DNA of 6,643 bases, taken from the NCBI GenBank assembly GCA_021794255.1, contig JAJYRF010000083.1:1-6643 (forward strand), given 5' to 3'. Positions 1 to 5,606 of this stretch are shown here, piece after piece. Source of the DNA: a bacterium. GTDB taxonomy: Bacteria; SZUA-79; Acidulodesulfobacterales; Acidulodesulfobacteraceae. Below the pieces are notes generated by a model. That model was not told the origin of the DNA, made no database searches, and was given only the letters and a program-made list of their open reading frames with translations. The number at the start of each line of letters is the position of its first letter. Within the stretch, counting starts at the first letter, position 1. Position numbers and translations under genes: made by a program.

Positions 1-26
1 TTAAAATTTATTTTTTAAAGTGAATA

Positions 27-134
27 AAAAATAATAGCTTTTGTTTCTATACCATACCATACCATACCATACCATAATTATAACTTTTTTACCGAGTATA
101 TTTATTCAATACAATAAAAATAATAGCTTTTGTT
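27..134. repeat. Dispersed direct repeat, 19 nt, two copies 89 nt apart
   Basis: The sequence AAAAATAATAGCTTTTGTT occurs at 27-45 and again at 116-134. The match extends a few bases to the left in both copies if a one-base difference in the A run is allowed. The two copies bracket the ACCAT array. No open frame spans them. This could be a remnant of a local duplication; no function is visible. Confidence 0.6.
49..76. repeat. Pentanucleotide tandem repeat (ACCAT)5
   Basis: Five perfect copies of ACCAT fill 51-75, with two matching bases on the left (AT) and one on the right (A). The array starts directly after TTGTTTCTAT (41-50), a 10-mer that also stands directly before the 12-bp array near the right end of the window. 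The array lies in non-coding DNA about 310 bp upstream of the promoter at 359-386. A perfect pentamer run is prone to slipped-strand length change. No gene-regulatory role can be read from its position. Confidence 0.85.
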
Positions 135-158
135 AAATAAATGAGTTGTAGTTAAAAG

Positions 159-185
159 ATATTTATTAACAATATTTATTAACAA
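159..185. repeat. 13-bp tandem duplication
   Basis: ATATTTATTAACA is present twice back to back (159-171 and 172-184), and one further base matches. It lies in the long gene-free stretch 1-358. Apart from the repeats listed here I see no gene, RNA gene or recognisable regulatory motif in that stretch; it is almost all A and T with frequent stops in every frame. Confidence 0.7.
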
Positions 186-358
186 ATTATAATTTTTATA
201 ACATCATTTTAAATACATAAAAAAATAAATTTACTGAAATTGTTAAACTGGTTAATAATAATTTTTATTGGCTTAATATATTCAAAATATAAGATAAAAG
301 TATAGTTATTTGAATTAATTAAAAAATAAAATAATGTTATATTGTTAAAATTATTTTA

Positions 359-386
359 TTGACTTTACATAAAAAAAAGATATAAT
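359..386 (+). promoter_or_regulatory. Probable sigma-70-type promoter for the TDT transporter gene
   Basis: TTGACT (359-364) matches five of six consensus -35 bases, and TATAAT (381-386) is a perfect -10 box. The spacer is 16 bp and contains a run of eight A. Transcription would begin near 393, giving a leader of about 218 nt before the ATG at 611. In DNA this AT-rich, TATAAT alone means little; the correctly spaced TTGACT is what makes this the best promoter candidate in the window. No operator is recognised next to it. Confidence 0.6.
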
Positions 387-392
387 AAATAC

Positions 393-610
393 AAATCTAA
401 TACTTAATTGTATATTAAAATTTTTTGAGTATTATAGAAACTTAATTTTTTTAGGATAGCTTTAATGCAGACGCACTCATTATATATATTAAAATTTTAT
501 CGCTATTACTTATATTATATATATTAAAAATAAATATATATAAACATTAAATAAATATATATAAACATTAAATTAAAAAATATAAAAATTAAATTAAAAA
601 AATAAAAATT
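393..610 (+). other. Long 5' leader of the TDT gene, with a possible 20-codon Tyr-rich ORF
   Basis: This stretch lies between the predicted transcription start and the ATG at 611. It contains AGGA (453-456), then eight bases, then ATG (465), opening a 20-codon frame that stops at TAA 525-527. Seven of its 20 codons are Tyr (TAT/TAC). The GCAGACGCACTCA segment at 467-479 is the only G/C-rich patch in the leader. The frame could be a leader peptide, or a chance product of AT-rich sequence in which TAT codons are common. I see no known riboswitch motif and no convincing terminator-like hairpin in the leader. Confidence 0.25.
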
Positions 611-611
611 A
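529..611. repeat. Four tandem 21-bp units abutting the TDT start codon
   Basis: Units at 529-549 and 550-570 are identical (they begin AATAAATATA and end AACATTA). The unit at 571-591 agrees with them at 17 of 21 positions. The unit at 592-611 resembles the third with one base missing, and its last base is the A of the ATG. The array consists of A and T except for one C in each of the first two units. The units are two helical turns long and contain A-runs, so curvature is possible. The array occupies the ribosome-binding region, and no Shine-Dalgarno sequence is visible there. Confidence 0.75.
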
Positions 612-1780
612 TGAAGAAAAAAGCCGACTCAATAGTTAATAATATGCGTCCTTTAAAGCAGATGAATCATTCCACAGATATTATAAAACAATTCACCCCA
701 AATTGGTTTACTATGAATATGGGGACGGGCATTTTGTCGCTTATGCTTGCCGCTTTTCCGTATTCTATTCCCGGATTTCATATTGTTGCCGAAACCTTGT
801 GGGTAATTAATATTATTCTCTTTATAATTTTTAGCATTCTTTTTATAAGCCGGCTTGTATTTTATTTTAATTCTGCCAAAAGATTATTAAGTCACCCTAT
901 TCAATCTATGTTTCTTGGCGCAATACCTATGGGGCTCGTCACAATAATAAACGGTTTTTTAATTTTTGACGCTCCTAAAGGCGTAAATCTTGCTTTAAAC
1001 TTATGGTGGTTTGACGCTTTTATTTCAATAGTAGTAGGTTTGTTAGTCCCTTTTTATATGTTTACGAATCAAAAACACAGCATAGAAGATATGACTGCTA
1101 TATGGCTGCTGCCGATTGTGCCTGCCGAGGTTGCCGCCGCTTCAGCAGGATTTCTTGCTCAGCATGTGTCTGCAGCTGTAGGCAGACTTGTTATTATTCT
1201 CGGTTATGCCTTATGGGCTTTTTCGGTTCCGCTGGCATTTGGCATTCTTGTAATTTTATTTTTGCGTCTTGCATGGCATAAACTTCCCCACAAAGATATG
1301 GCTGTTTCAACATGGCTTACGCTCGGACCTATTGGGACAGGGAGTTTAGGCGTGCTTCTTTTAGGGAATGACGCTCCTCACGCTTTTATCGGAACTAAAC
1401 TTTTTGTGTATGCTAAAGCTGCTAATGCTATCGGACCTATAGGAGGATTGGTTATTTGGGGATTTGGTTTCTGGTGGCTTATAATGGCAACATTGATGAC
1501 ACTTAGATATATGAAAGAAGGTTTGCCTTTTAATATGGGATGGTGGGGATTTACATTTCCTTTGGGCGTTTATACCGCCGCTACTATTACTCTGTACAGA
1601 TTAACTAATCTTGAGCTTTTCAGGGTTGCTGGAGCTATTTTTGTTGTAATGCTTGCGATATTCTGGACTGTAGTTACTTTGAAAACTCTGCCCGGAATAT
1701 GGCATGGTTATTTATTTAAAGCCCCGTGTTTATCAGAGGAAACAGGATTGCCGGATAGGTCAGAAGAATGCATAGATTAA
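611..1780 (+). CDS. TDT-family (TehA/SLAC1/Mae1/Ssu1-like) membrane transporter or anion channel
   Basis: This 389-residue inner-membrane protein has about ten hydrophobic helices between residues 35 and 365, the usual length and topology of the tellurite-resistance/dicarboxylate transporter family. Family-type segments are FTPNWFTMNMGTGILSL (28-44), HPIQSMFLGAIPMG (95-108), IWLLPIVPAEVAAASAG (164-180), STWLTLGPIGTGSLG (233-247) and WWGFTFPLGVYT (311-322). Known members move malate, sulfite or small anions by a channel or proton-linked route; the substrate cannot be read here. Such bacterial proteins are often labelled C4-dicarboxylate transporters, which would be over-specific. ATG 611 is the first possible start after an in-frame TAA at 590-592. 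No Shine-Dalgarno is present, so Met12 or Met18 remain alternatives. Two sampled 60-nt blocks of the gene are 53-57% G+C, well above its neighbours. It stands alone, with its own promoter and terminator. Confidence 0.88.
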   Translation: MKKKADSIVNNMRPLKQMNHSTDIIKQFTPNWFTMNMGTGILSLMLAAFPYSIPGFHIVAETLWVINIILFIIFSILFISRLVFYFNSAKRLLSHPIQSMFLGAIPMGLVTIINGFLIFDAPKGVNLALNLWWFDAFISIVVGLLVPFYMFTNQKHSIEDMTAIWLLPIVPAEVAAASAGFLAQHVSAAVGRLVIILGYALWAFSVPLAFGILVILFLRLAWHKLPHKDMAVSTWLTLGPIGTGSLGVLLLGNDAPHAFIGTKLFVYAKAANAIGPIGGLVIWGFGFWWLIMATLMTLRYMKEGLPFNMGWWGFTFPLGVYTAATITLYRLTNLELFRVAGAIFVVMLAIFWTVVTLKTLPGIWHGYLFKAPCLSEETGLPDRSEECID

Positions 1781-1791
1781 TAGATTAATAG

Positions 1792-1819
1792 CAAGGCAAC
1801 AATGGCCTTGATGGGTTTT
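1792..1819 (+). terminator. Weak rho-independent terminator after the TDT gene
   Basis: CAAGGC (1792-1797) pairs perfectly with GCCTTG (1805-1810) around a 7-nt loop, 11 nt after the TAA. TTTT follows at 1816-1819 after five intervening bases. The short U-run, not directly attached to the stem, makes termination probably incomplete. The hairpin sits in the 66-nt gap between convergent genes. On the minus strand no T-run follows it, so it fits the plus-strand gene better than divIVA. Confidence 0.5.
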
Positions 1820-1846
1820 ATCATGAGGTAGTTTAATAATGATATT

Positions 1847-2707
1847 TTAAAATGTAAATTTATTTACGTCGCCTAATAATTTTTTAAGTTCTTCATTATC
1901 TTTGCCATAAGGTTCTTTTTCTGAGCCTGAAATATCATTTTTGTCTTTATCATTATAGTAGTCTTCAATTTTTTCATACTCATCTTTATCATCTTTATCT
2001 GTCGTTGTATGTTCTTCTTGAGATAATTTATTATTTATTTCTTCTGACTGATTATTTTTAATGTCTGCATTATTTTTATTTAAAACTTTATCGTTGATGT
2101 TGTCTTCGTCGTTAATATTTTTTTGGTCGTTTGTATTATTGTAATCAGAATTTTTATTATCGCCGTTAGATTTATTTTTGTATGCCTTATCGGTTTTTAA
2201 TGCATCTGCAAGATTATCTATTATTTTTTTGTCTTTAACAGATAGGGATAATTCAAGCTTTTTTGATTCTTCTAAATTAACAAGGTCAATATTTGTAGAA
2301 AGAAGATTTTTCATAGAATTTAATATCAAAACTCTTTTATTTAAAAGTTCATTTGCGCTTAAGTATATTTCAGAATATTTAACATAAGCTTCATCGGTAA
2401 TTCTTTTTGCCTCCATAATTGCATTATTTTTTATTGATTCAGCTTCGCTCTTGGCGGAAGTTTTAATTTCATCGCCTATTGATCTCACCATTAATACGGC
2501 GTCGCTTATCATTTTATCTTTTTCTTTAAACTCTTTAATTTCTTGATTTTTTTTTACAATTTCTTCTTTAAGATTGTAAAATTCACCGTAAAGCTTTTCC
2601 AGATCTTTAGCAATGAGTTCTAAAAAATTGTCAACTTCTGTTACATCATAGCCTTTTAATTTACGCGGAAATTTTTGAGATTTAATTTCTAACGGAGAAA
2701 GTTCCAT
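1847..2707 (-). CDS. divIVA: DivIVA-domain protein with long Asn/Asp-rich tail
   Basis: Cytoplasmic coiled-coil protein of the DivIVA/Wag31/GpsB group. These bind curved membrane at poles and septa and recruit division or cell-wall factors. Residues 1-42 form the N-terminal domain: SPLEIKSQKF, then KGYD (18-21) and EVDNFLELI (24-32). Residues 45-165 are heptad-rich coiled coil with the usual DEIKTSAKSEAE stretch (79-90). Aligned without gaps to the Bacillus subtilis protein, the membrane-inserting Phe17 is Leu and Arg18 is Lys. Residues 171-270 are low complexity (20 Asn and 17 Asp in 100), followed by a short terminal ELKKLLGDVNKFTF. At 286 residues the protein is far longer than the 164-residue Bacillus protein because of this tail. 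AGGAG lies 10 nt before the ATG and supports the start. The gene lies 184 nt downstream of yggT and may share its transcript. Confidence 0.9.
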   Translation of the reverse strand: MELSPLEIKSQKFPRKLKGYDVTEVDNFLELIAKDLEKLYGEFYNLKEEIVKKNQEIKEFKEKDKMISDAVLMVRSIGDEIKTSAKSEAESIKNNAIMEAKRITDEAYVKYSEIYLSANELLNKRVLILNSMKNLLSTNIDLVNLEESKKLELSLSVKDKKIIDNLADALKTDKAYKNKSNGDNKNSDYNNTNDQKNINDEDNINDKVLNKNNADIKNNQSEEINNKLSQEEHTTTDKDDKDEYEKIEDYYNDKDKNDISGSEKEPYGKDNEELKKLLGDVNKFTF

Positions 2708-2723
2708 ATATAAAATACTCCTA

Positions 2724-2756
2724 GTTTAATAATTGTTTAATAATTGTTTAATAATT
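2724..2756. repeat. Three perfect 11-bp tandem repeats upstream of divIVA
   Basis: GTTTAATAATT occurs three times without interruption (2724-2734, 2735-2745, 2746-2756), beginning just before the divIVA Shine-Dalgarno sequence as read on the minus strand. Eleven bases is close to one helical turn, so each copy faces the same side of the DNA. TAGTTTAATAAT also occurs at 1829-1840, just past the other end of the gene. The rest of the yggT-divIVA gap (2757-2891) is nearly pure A/T. I cannot distinguish a promoter there from background. Confidence 0.75.
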
Positions 2757-2891
2757 TACAATTATTTTTAATTTTGATTACATATAAATTAAAAAGATTC
2801 AAATTTAAATAATTATATAATTTTAATCAATTAAATATTTTAATATTTATATATATAATATAATTTTAAACTAATTTTAATATATTATGCT

Positions 2892-3203
2892 TTAAGTTTT
2901 TAAGCCGATTAAGTAACTTATTATATTATATTTTAAATAACCAAGCAAAAATTGCAATAAATAAATAGCAATAATAACAATTATAGGCGATAAATCTATT
3001 CCGATATTGCCAATCGGAATTATTGCTCTTACTTTTCTAAGGACAGGTTCCGTCACATCGTTAAGAAATCTTATAATCGGGTTATACGGATCTGGATTTA
3101 CCCATGACACTAAAGCTTGTATAATTATTATCCACATATAAACCGTGAGAATTATGCTGATAATATTAAAAATAAAAAAAACCAAATTTATCAAAAATCC
3201 CAT
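2892..3203 (-). CDS. yggT: YggT family integral membrane protein
   Basis: This 103-residue protein has the standard YggT layout: a hydrophobic segment at about 4-33, a conserved polar middle, and a second hydrophobic segment at about 72-100. The family signatures are clear: QALVSWVNPDPYNPIIRFL (29-47), TEPVLRKVRAIIP (51-63) and GIDLSPIIV (68-76). Relatives (YlmG in Gram-positives, chloroplast YlmG/CCB3) are linked to division-septum or nucleoid organisation and membrane protein assembly, but the biochemical activity is not settled. GAGGT lies 6 nt before the ATG, a strong start. The gene precedes divIVA on the same strand, an arrangement well known from ylm-divIVA clusters and from deltaproteobacterial proC-yggT-divIVA groups, which supports a joint role in cell growth or division. 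It is complete, with no anomalies. Confidence 0.92.
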   Translation of the reverse strand: MGFLINLVFFIFNIISIILTVYMWIIIIQALVSWVNPDPYNPIIRFLNDVTEPVLRKVRAIIPIGNIGIDLSPIIVIIAIYLLQFLLGYLKYNIISYLIGLKT

Positions 3204-3256
3204 AAATATACCTCATTATAATTTCATTATTTTATTTTTTTTCTTTAATATCCTTC

Positions 3257-3284
3257 CATAGAGATATAAAAAAATCTCCCTATG
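3257..3284. promoter_or_regulatory. Imperfect hairpin or dyad in the yggT leader region
   Basis: CATAGAGAT (3257-3265) pairs with ATCTCCCTATG (3274-3284) as five plus four base pairs with a two-base bulge, around an 8-nt A/T loop. In the yggT transcript the bulge is GG and the loop is U-rich. It ends 53 nt before the yggT start. It lacks a following U-run in either direction, so it is not a simple terminator. It could be an mRNA structure or an operator. Confidence 0.35.
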
Positions 3285-3288
3285 ATGT

Positions 3289-3315
3289 GTTATAATTGTT
3301 GTGTCTTATAACAAT
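3289..3315. promoter_or_regulatory. Two overlapping inverted repeats (alternative hairpins)
   Basis: GTTATAA (3289-3295) is the exact complement of TTATAAC (3306-3312). Interleaved with it, ATTGTT (3295-3300) is the exact complement of AACAAT (3310-3315). The two pairings share bases and exclude each other if folded as RNA. As DNA they form a near-palindromic block centred near 3301-3305, typical in size of a dimer-binding operator. The block overlaps the weak yggT promoter candidate. No regulator can be named. Confidence 0.35.
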
Positions 3316-3536
3316 AACGATAACCACTATAAGGGTTAACTAATATTAAAGATTATATCATAAAAAAGGTGAAAATAAATATAGCCTTTTTGCGCAGAAC
3401 AAAATTAATTGCGGATATTATTAATAAACTAAATAAAGTTTTTATGATGAATTATACTATATAATATTATAAAATATAATAAAGATGTAAAAAATAAAAA
3501 AATTTATAAAAATTATAGCAAAAAACATTAATATAA

Positions 3537-3566
3537 TTAAGTTTAATCGAAAAGTTTCATTATAAT
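3537..3566 (+). promoter_or_regulatory. Possible polX promoter
   Basis: A perfect TATAAT (3561-3566) lies 23 nt before the GTG start, with only a weak TTAAGT -35 (3537-3542) at 18 bp. This would give a very short leader containing just the AAGG ribosome-binding site. TATAAT is common by chance in this DNA, so the call is tentative. Confidence 0.3.
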
Positions 3567-3589
3567 ATTATAAAAAATAAGGTATTTTT

Positions 3590-5410
3590 GTGAGTATAAC
3601 TAAAGAAGAAATTGCTGAAATATTTGAGGAAATTGCTGAATTGCTTGAAATTAAAGATGAAAATATTTTTAAAATAAGAGCATACTCAAATGCGTCGCGG
3701 ATCATTAGCCAATTACCGGGTAATATTGAAGATATCGTTTCTAAAGGTAAATTAACGGAAATTCCGGGCATAGGTAAAGACTTAGCCTTTAAAATAGAAG
3801 AATTGATTAAAACAGGGCATCTGTCTTATTATGAAAAACTGAAAGAATCTGTTCCTCCTGGCATTTTTGAATTGCTAAAATTAAGGGGATTAGGTCCAAA
3901 AAAAACTAAAATTTTATACGAAAAATTAGGAATTAAAAATGTGGATAATTTAAAAAAAGCATTGGCAAATAATAAACTTTCTCAATTTGAGGGATTTGGA
4001 GAAAAAACAATTAACAATTTATTTGAATCAGTAAAAGAATATAATATCTACAAAGAAAGGTTTTTATATTTTAAAGCGCGTCAGGAGGCAGATTTAATAG
4101 TCGCTTATTTATTAAATATAGTAAATAAATTTATTTCAAATATCGAAATAGCAGGCTCATTAAGGCGAAAATTAGAAACGGCAGGGGATATAGACATTTT
4201 AGCCGCATCAAAAAAGCCTGAAATAATTAGAGAAGTTTTCATTAAATACGACAAAATAGAGCGCATAGAATCTCAGGGAGAAACTAAAATAAGCGTTATG
4301 CTTAAAAACGGAATGCGTGTTGATTTAAGAATAGTGCCGCCCGAAGACTATATATATGCTCTGCATCATTTTACAGGTTCAAAACTTCACAATGAAGAAT
4401 TAAGAACTCTTGAGAAAAAGCGCGGTTATAAAATAAACGAATACGGAATTTATAAAATAAAACATAATGATAATAATGATAGCGGCGGCAATATTAAAGT
4501 CAGCAGTATTAATGATAATGATTTAATAGGAAATAAAATTATAGTTAAAAACGAAAAGGAATTTTATAATGTTTTTAATATGCAGTTTATTCCTCCTGAA
4601 TTAAGGGAAGGCACCGGCGAGATAGAAGAAGCTCTAAAACAAAATATACCTGAATTAATAAATATCAAAGATATTCAGGGCATATTTCATGTTCATACTA
4701 CTTATACTGATGGAAAAGAAAGTTTAGAGGGAATGGTTGAGGCAGCTTTAGAAAAAGATTTTAAATATATAGGTATAAGCGACCATTCTGTTTCTGCGCA
4801 TTATGCTAATGGACTTAGCGCCGATGCATTAAATTCCGAGATTGAATATATTGACAGGCTGAACGAACAATATAAAGGAAAAATTACAATATTAAAAGGC
4901 ATTGAATCTGATATTTTGGAAAACGGGAATCTTGATTATGAAAATACGGTACTTTCTAAGCTTGATTTTGTTATAGCTTCCGTCCATTTCCACTTTAATA
5001 TGTCTAAAGAAGAAATGACGGGAAGAATAATAAAAGCAATAAAAAATCCCTATACAACTATGATAGGACATTTGACGGGAAGACTTATTCTTGAAAGAAA
5101 GGGATATGAGGTAGATGTTTCTGCCATATTAGATGCATTAAGCAAATACAGGACTATAATTGAACTTAATGCGAATCCGGAAAGACTTGATATTGACTGG
5201 CGGTATATTAAAGAAGCAATTTCTAAATCTGTAATGCTGTCAATCAATCCTGATGCCCACAAGAAAACAGGTCTTGATTTTATTGAGTATGGAGTTAACG
5301 CTGCAAGAAAAGGATGGGTAGTAAAAAAAAATGTTCTAAATACTTATAATATAAAAGAAGTTTTGACTATATTAAAAAAAATGAGAGAATATAAACTTAA
5401 AATTATCTAA
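3590..5410 (+). CDS. polX: Bacterial family X DNA polymerase with PHP domain (PolX)
   Basis: This 606-residue repair polymerase fills short gaps in base-excision repair; its PHP part is a Mn-dependent 3'-5' exonuclease/phosphodiesterase in studied relatives. Helix-hairpin-helix DNA-binding elements lie at 57-70 (PGIGK), 98-112 (RGLGPKK) and 135-145 (GFGEK). The nucleotidyltransferase core has GSLRR (189-193), catalytic Asp200 and Asp202 in GDIDIL, and Asp245 in RVDLR; FTGSKLHNEELR (261-272) follows. The PHP domain (about 363-606) keeps its metal ligands: HVH 367-369, Asp374, DH 398-399, Glu439, His466, His494, Asp555 and His557. Both activities therefore look intact. An Asn/Asp-rich insertion (about 292-320) sits between palm and PHP, making it longer than the usual 570 or so. 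The GTG start with AAGG 7 nt upstream is supported by alignment of the N-terminus to the family. No partner gene is adjacent. Confidence 0.95.
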   Translation: MSITKEEIAEIFEEIAELLEIKDENIFKIRAYSNASRIISQLPGNIEDIVSKGKLTEIPGIGKDLAFKIEELIKTGHLSYYEKLKESVPPGIFELLKLRGLGPKKTKILYEKLGIKNVDNLKKALANNKLSQFEGFGEKTINNLFESVKEYNIYKERFLYFKARQEADLIVAYLLNIVNKFISNIEIAGSLRRKLETAGDIDILAASKKPEIIREVFIKYDKIERIESQGETKISVMLKNGMRVDLRIVPPEDYIYALHHFTGSKLHNEELRTLEKKRGYKINEYGIYKIKHNDNNDSGGNIKVSSINDNDLIGNKIIVKNEKEFYNVFNMQFIPPELREGTGEIEEALKQNIPELINIKDIQGIFHVHTTYTDGKESLEGMVEAALEKDFKYIGISDHSVSAHYANGLSADALNSEIEYIDRLNEQYKGKITILKGIESDILENGNLDYENTVLSKLDFVIASVHFHFNMSKEEMTGRIIKAIKNPYTTMIGHLTGRLILERKGYEVDVSAILDALSKYRTIIELNANPERLDIDWRYIKEAISKSVMLSINPDAHKKTGLDFIEYGVNAARKGWVVKKNVLNTYNIKEVLTILKKMREYKLKII

Positions 5411-5430
5411 AACAATATTATAATTATTTA

Positions 5431-5460
5431 TTGTTAAAAATAAATTTTCGTATCTATTAT
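5431..5460 (+). promoter_or_regulatory. Possible thiD promoter just before the 17-bp array
   Basis: TTGTTA (5431-5436, four of six consensus bases) and TATTAT (5455-5460, five of six) are separated by 18 bp. If used, transcription starts inside the 17-bp repeats, which would then make up most of the thiD 5' leader. The preceding AACAATA/TATTGTT pair (5411-5417 with 5429-5435) is an AT-only stem after polX without a U-run, so it is a poor terminator. Read-through from polX into thiD therefore remains equally possible. Confidence 0.3.
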
Positions 5461-5559
5461 ACATAAGCATAAGCCATACATAAGCATAAGCCATACATAA
5501 GCATAAGCCATACATAAGCATAAGCCATACATAAGCATAAGCCATACATAAGCATAAGC
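5458..5559. repeat. Six tandem 17-bp repeats between polX and thiD
   Basis: The unit CATACATAAGCATAAGC is repeated six times; only the first base of copy 1 differs (T for C at 5458). Later copies start at 5475, 5492, 5509, 5526 and 5543. Each unit contains CATAAG twice plus CCATA, so a 6-bp repeat is nested in the 17-bp one. Copies are identical, which suggests recent expansion or ongoing homogenisation. There are no spacers, so it is not a CRISPR. Because 17 is not a multiple of 3, an open minus-strand frame through it encodes a 17-residue period; I regard that as a by-product. After the array, AAATTAATTA is duplicated (5571-5590). Confidence 0.92.
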
Positions 5560-5606
5560 GCACTAATTTAAAATTAATTAAAATTAATTAAAACAAGATA
5601 AGCTAA

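Larger units (their letters stand above)
3204..3589. promoter_or_regulatory. Divergent intergenic region between yggT and polX
   Basis: This 386-nt non-coding stretch holds the control signals of two divergent genes. It contains two dyads (listed separately) and a weaker pair, AAAAAGG (3363-3369) with CCTTTTT (3385-3391). A weak yggT promoter candidate on the minus strand is TTATTG (complement of 3312-3317), 17 bp, then TATAAC (complement of 3289-3294); it overlaps the second dyad. A 31-codon frame from GTG 3369 to TAA 3462-3464 is visible but has no clear ribosome-binding site, so I do not call it a gene. The remainder is AT-rich and featureless to me. Confidence 0.4.

Noticed and set aside
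1773..1840. Insertion-element or attachment-site traces around divIVA (TAGATTAA duplication; TAGTTTAATAAT at both gene ends)
   Set aside because: The matches are short and almost all A/T, there is no transposase or integrase, and yggT-divIVA is a conserved native neighbourhood. Chance is the simpler explanation.
2178..2387. Plus-strand open frame inside divIVA
   Set aside because: It lies antisense to the coiled-coil coding region, has no family resemblance, and results from the biased codons of the real gene.
3363..3391. AAAAAGG/CCTTTTT hairpin as a terminator
   Set aside because: No plus-strand gene precedes it. The 15-nt loop and A/T stem are weak, and on the minus strand it would lie upstream of yggT, with no transcript to end inside the window.
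3568..3771. Minus-strand open frame over the polX start
   Set aside because: It is antisense to the clearly conserved PolX N-terminus and has no recognisable features. The same applies to minus-strand frames at 5050-5262 and 6041-6238.
5372..5563. Minus-strand 63-codon frame with a repeating Leu/Met/Tyr/Ala hydrophobic pattern
   Set aside because: It is only the 17-bp array read in a stop-free frame. It begins with GTG without a ribosome-binding site and overlaps the end of polX.
5411..5606. TPP riboswitch upstream of thiD
   Set aside because: The conserved CTGAGA-type and downstream TPP-binding segments are absent; the leader is tandem repeats and A/T sequence.
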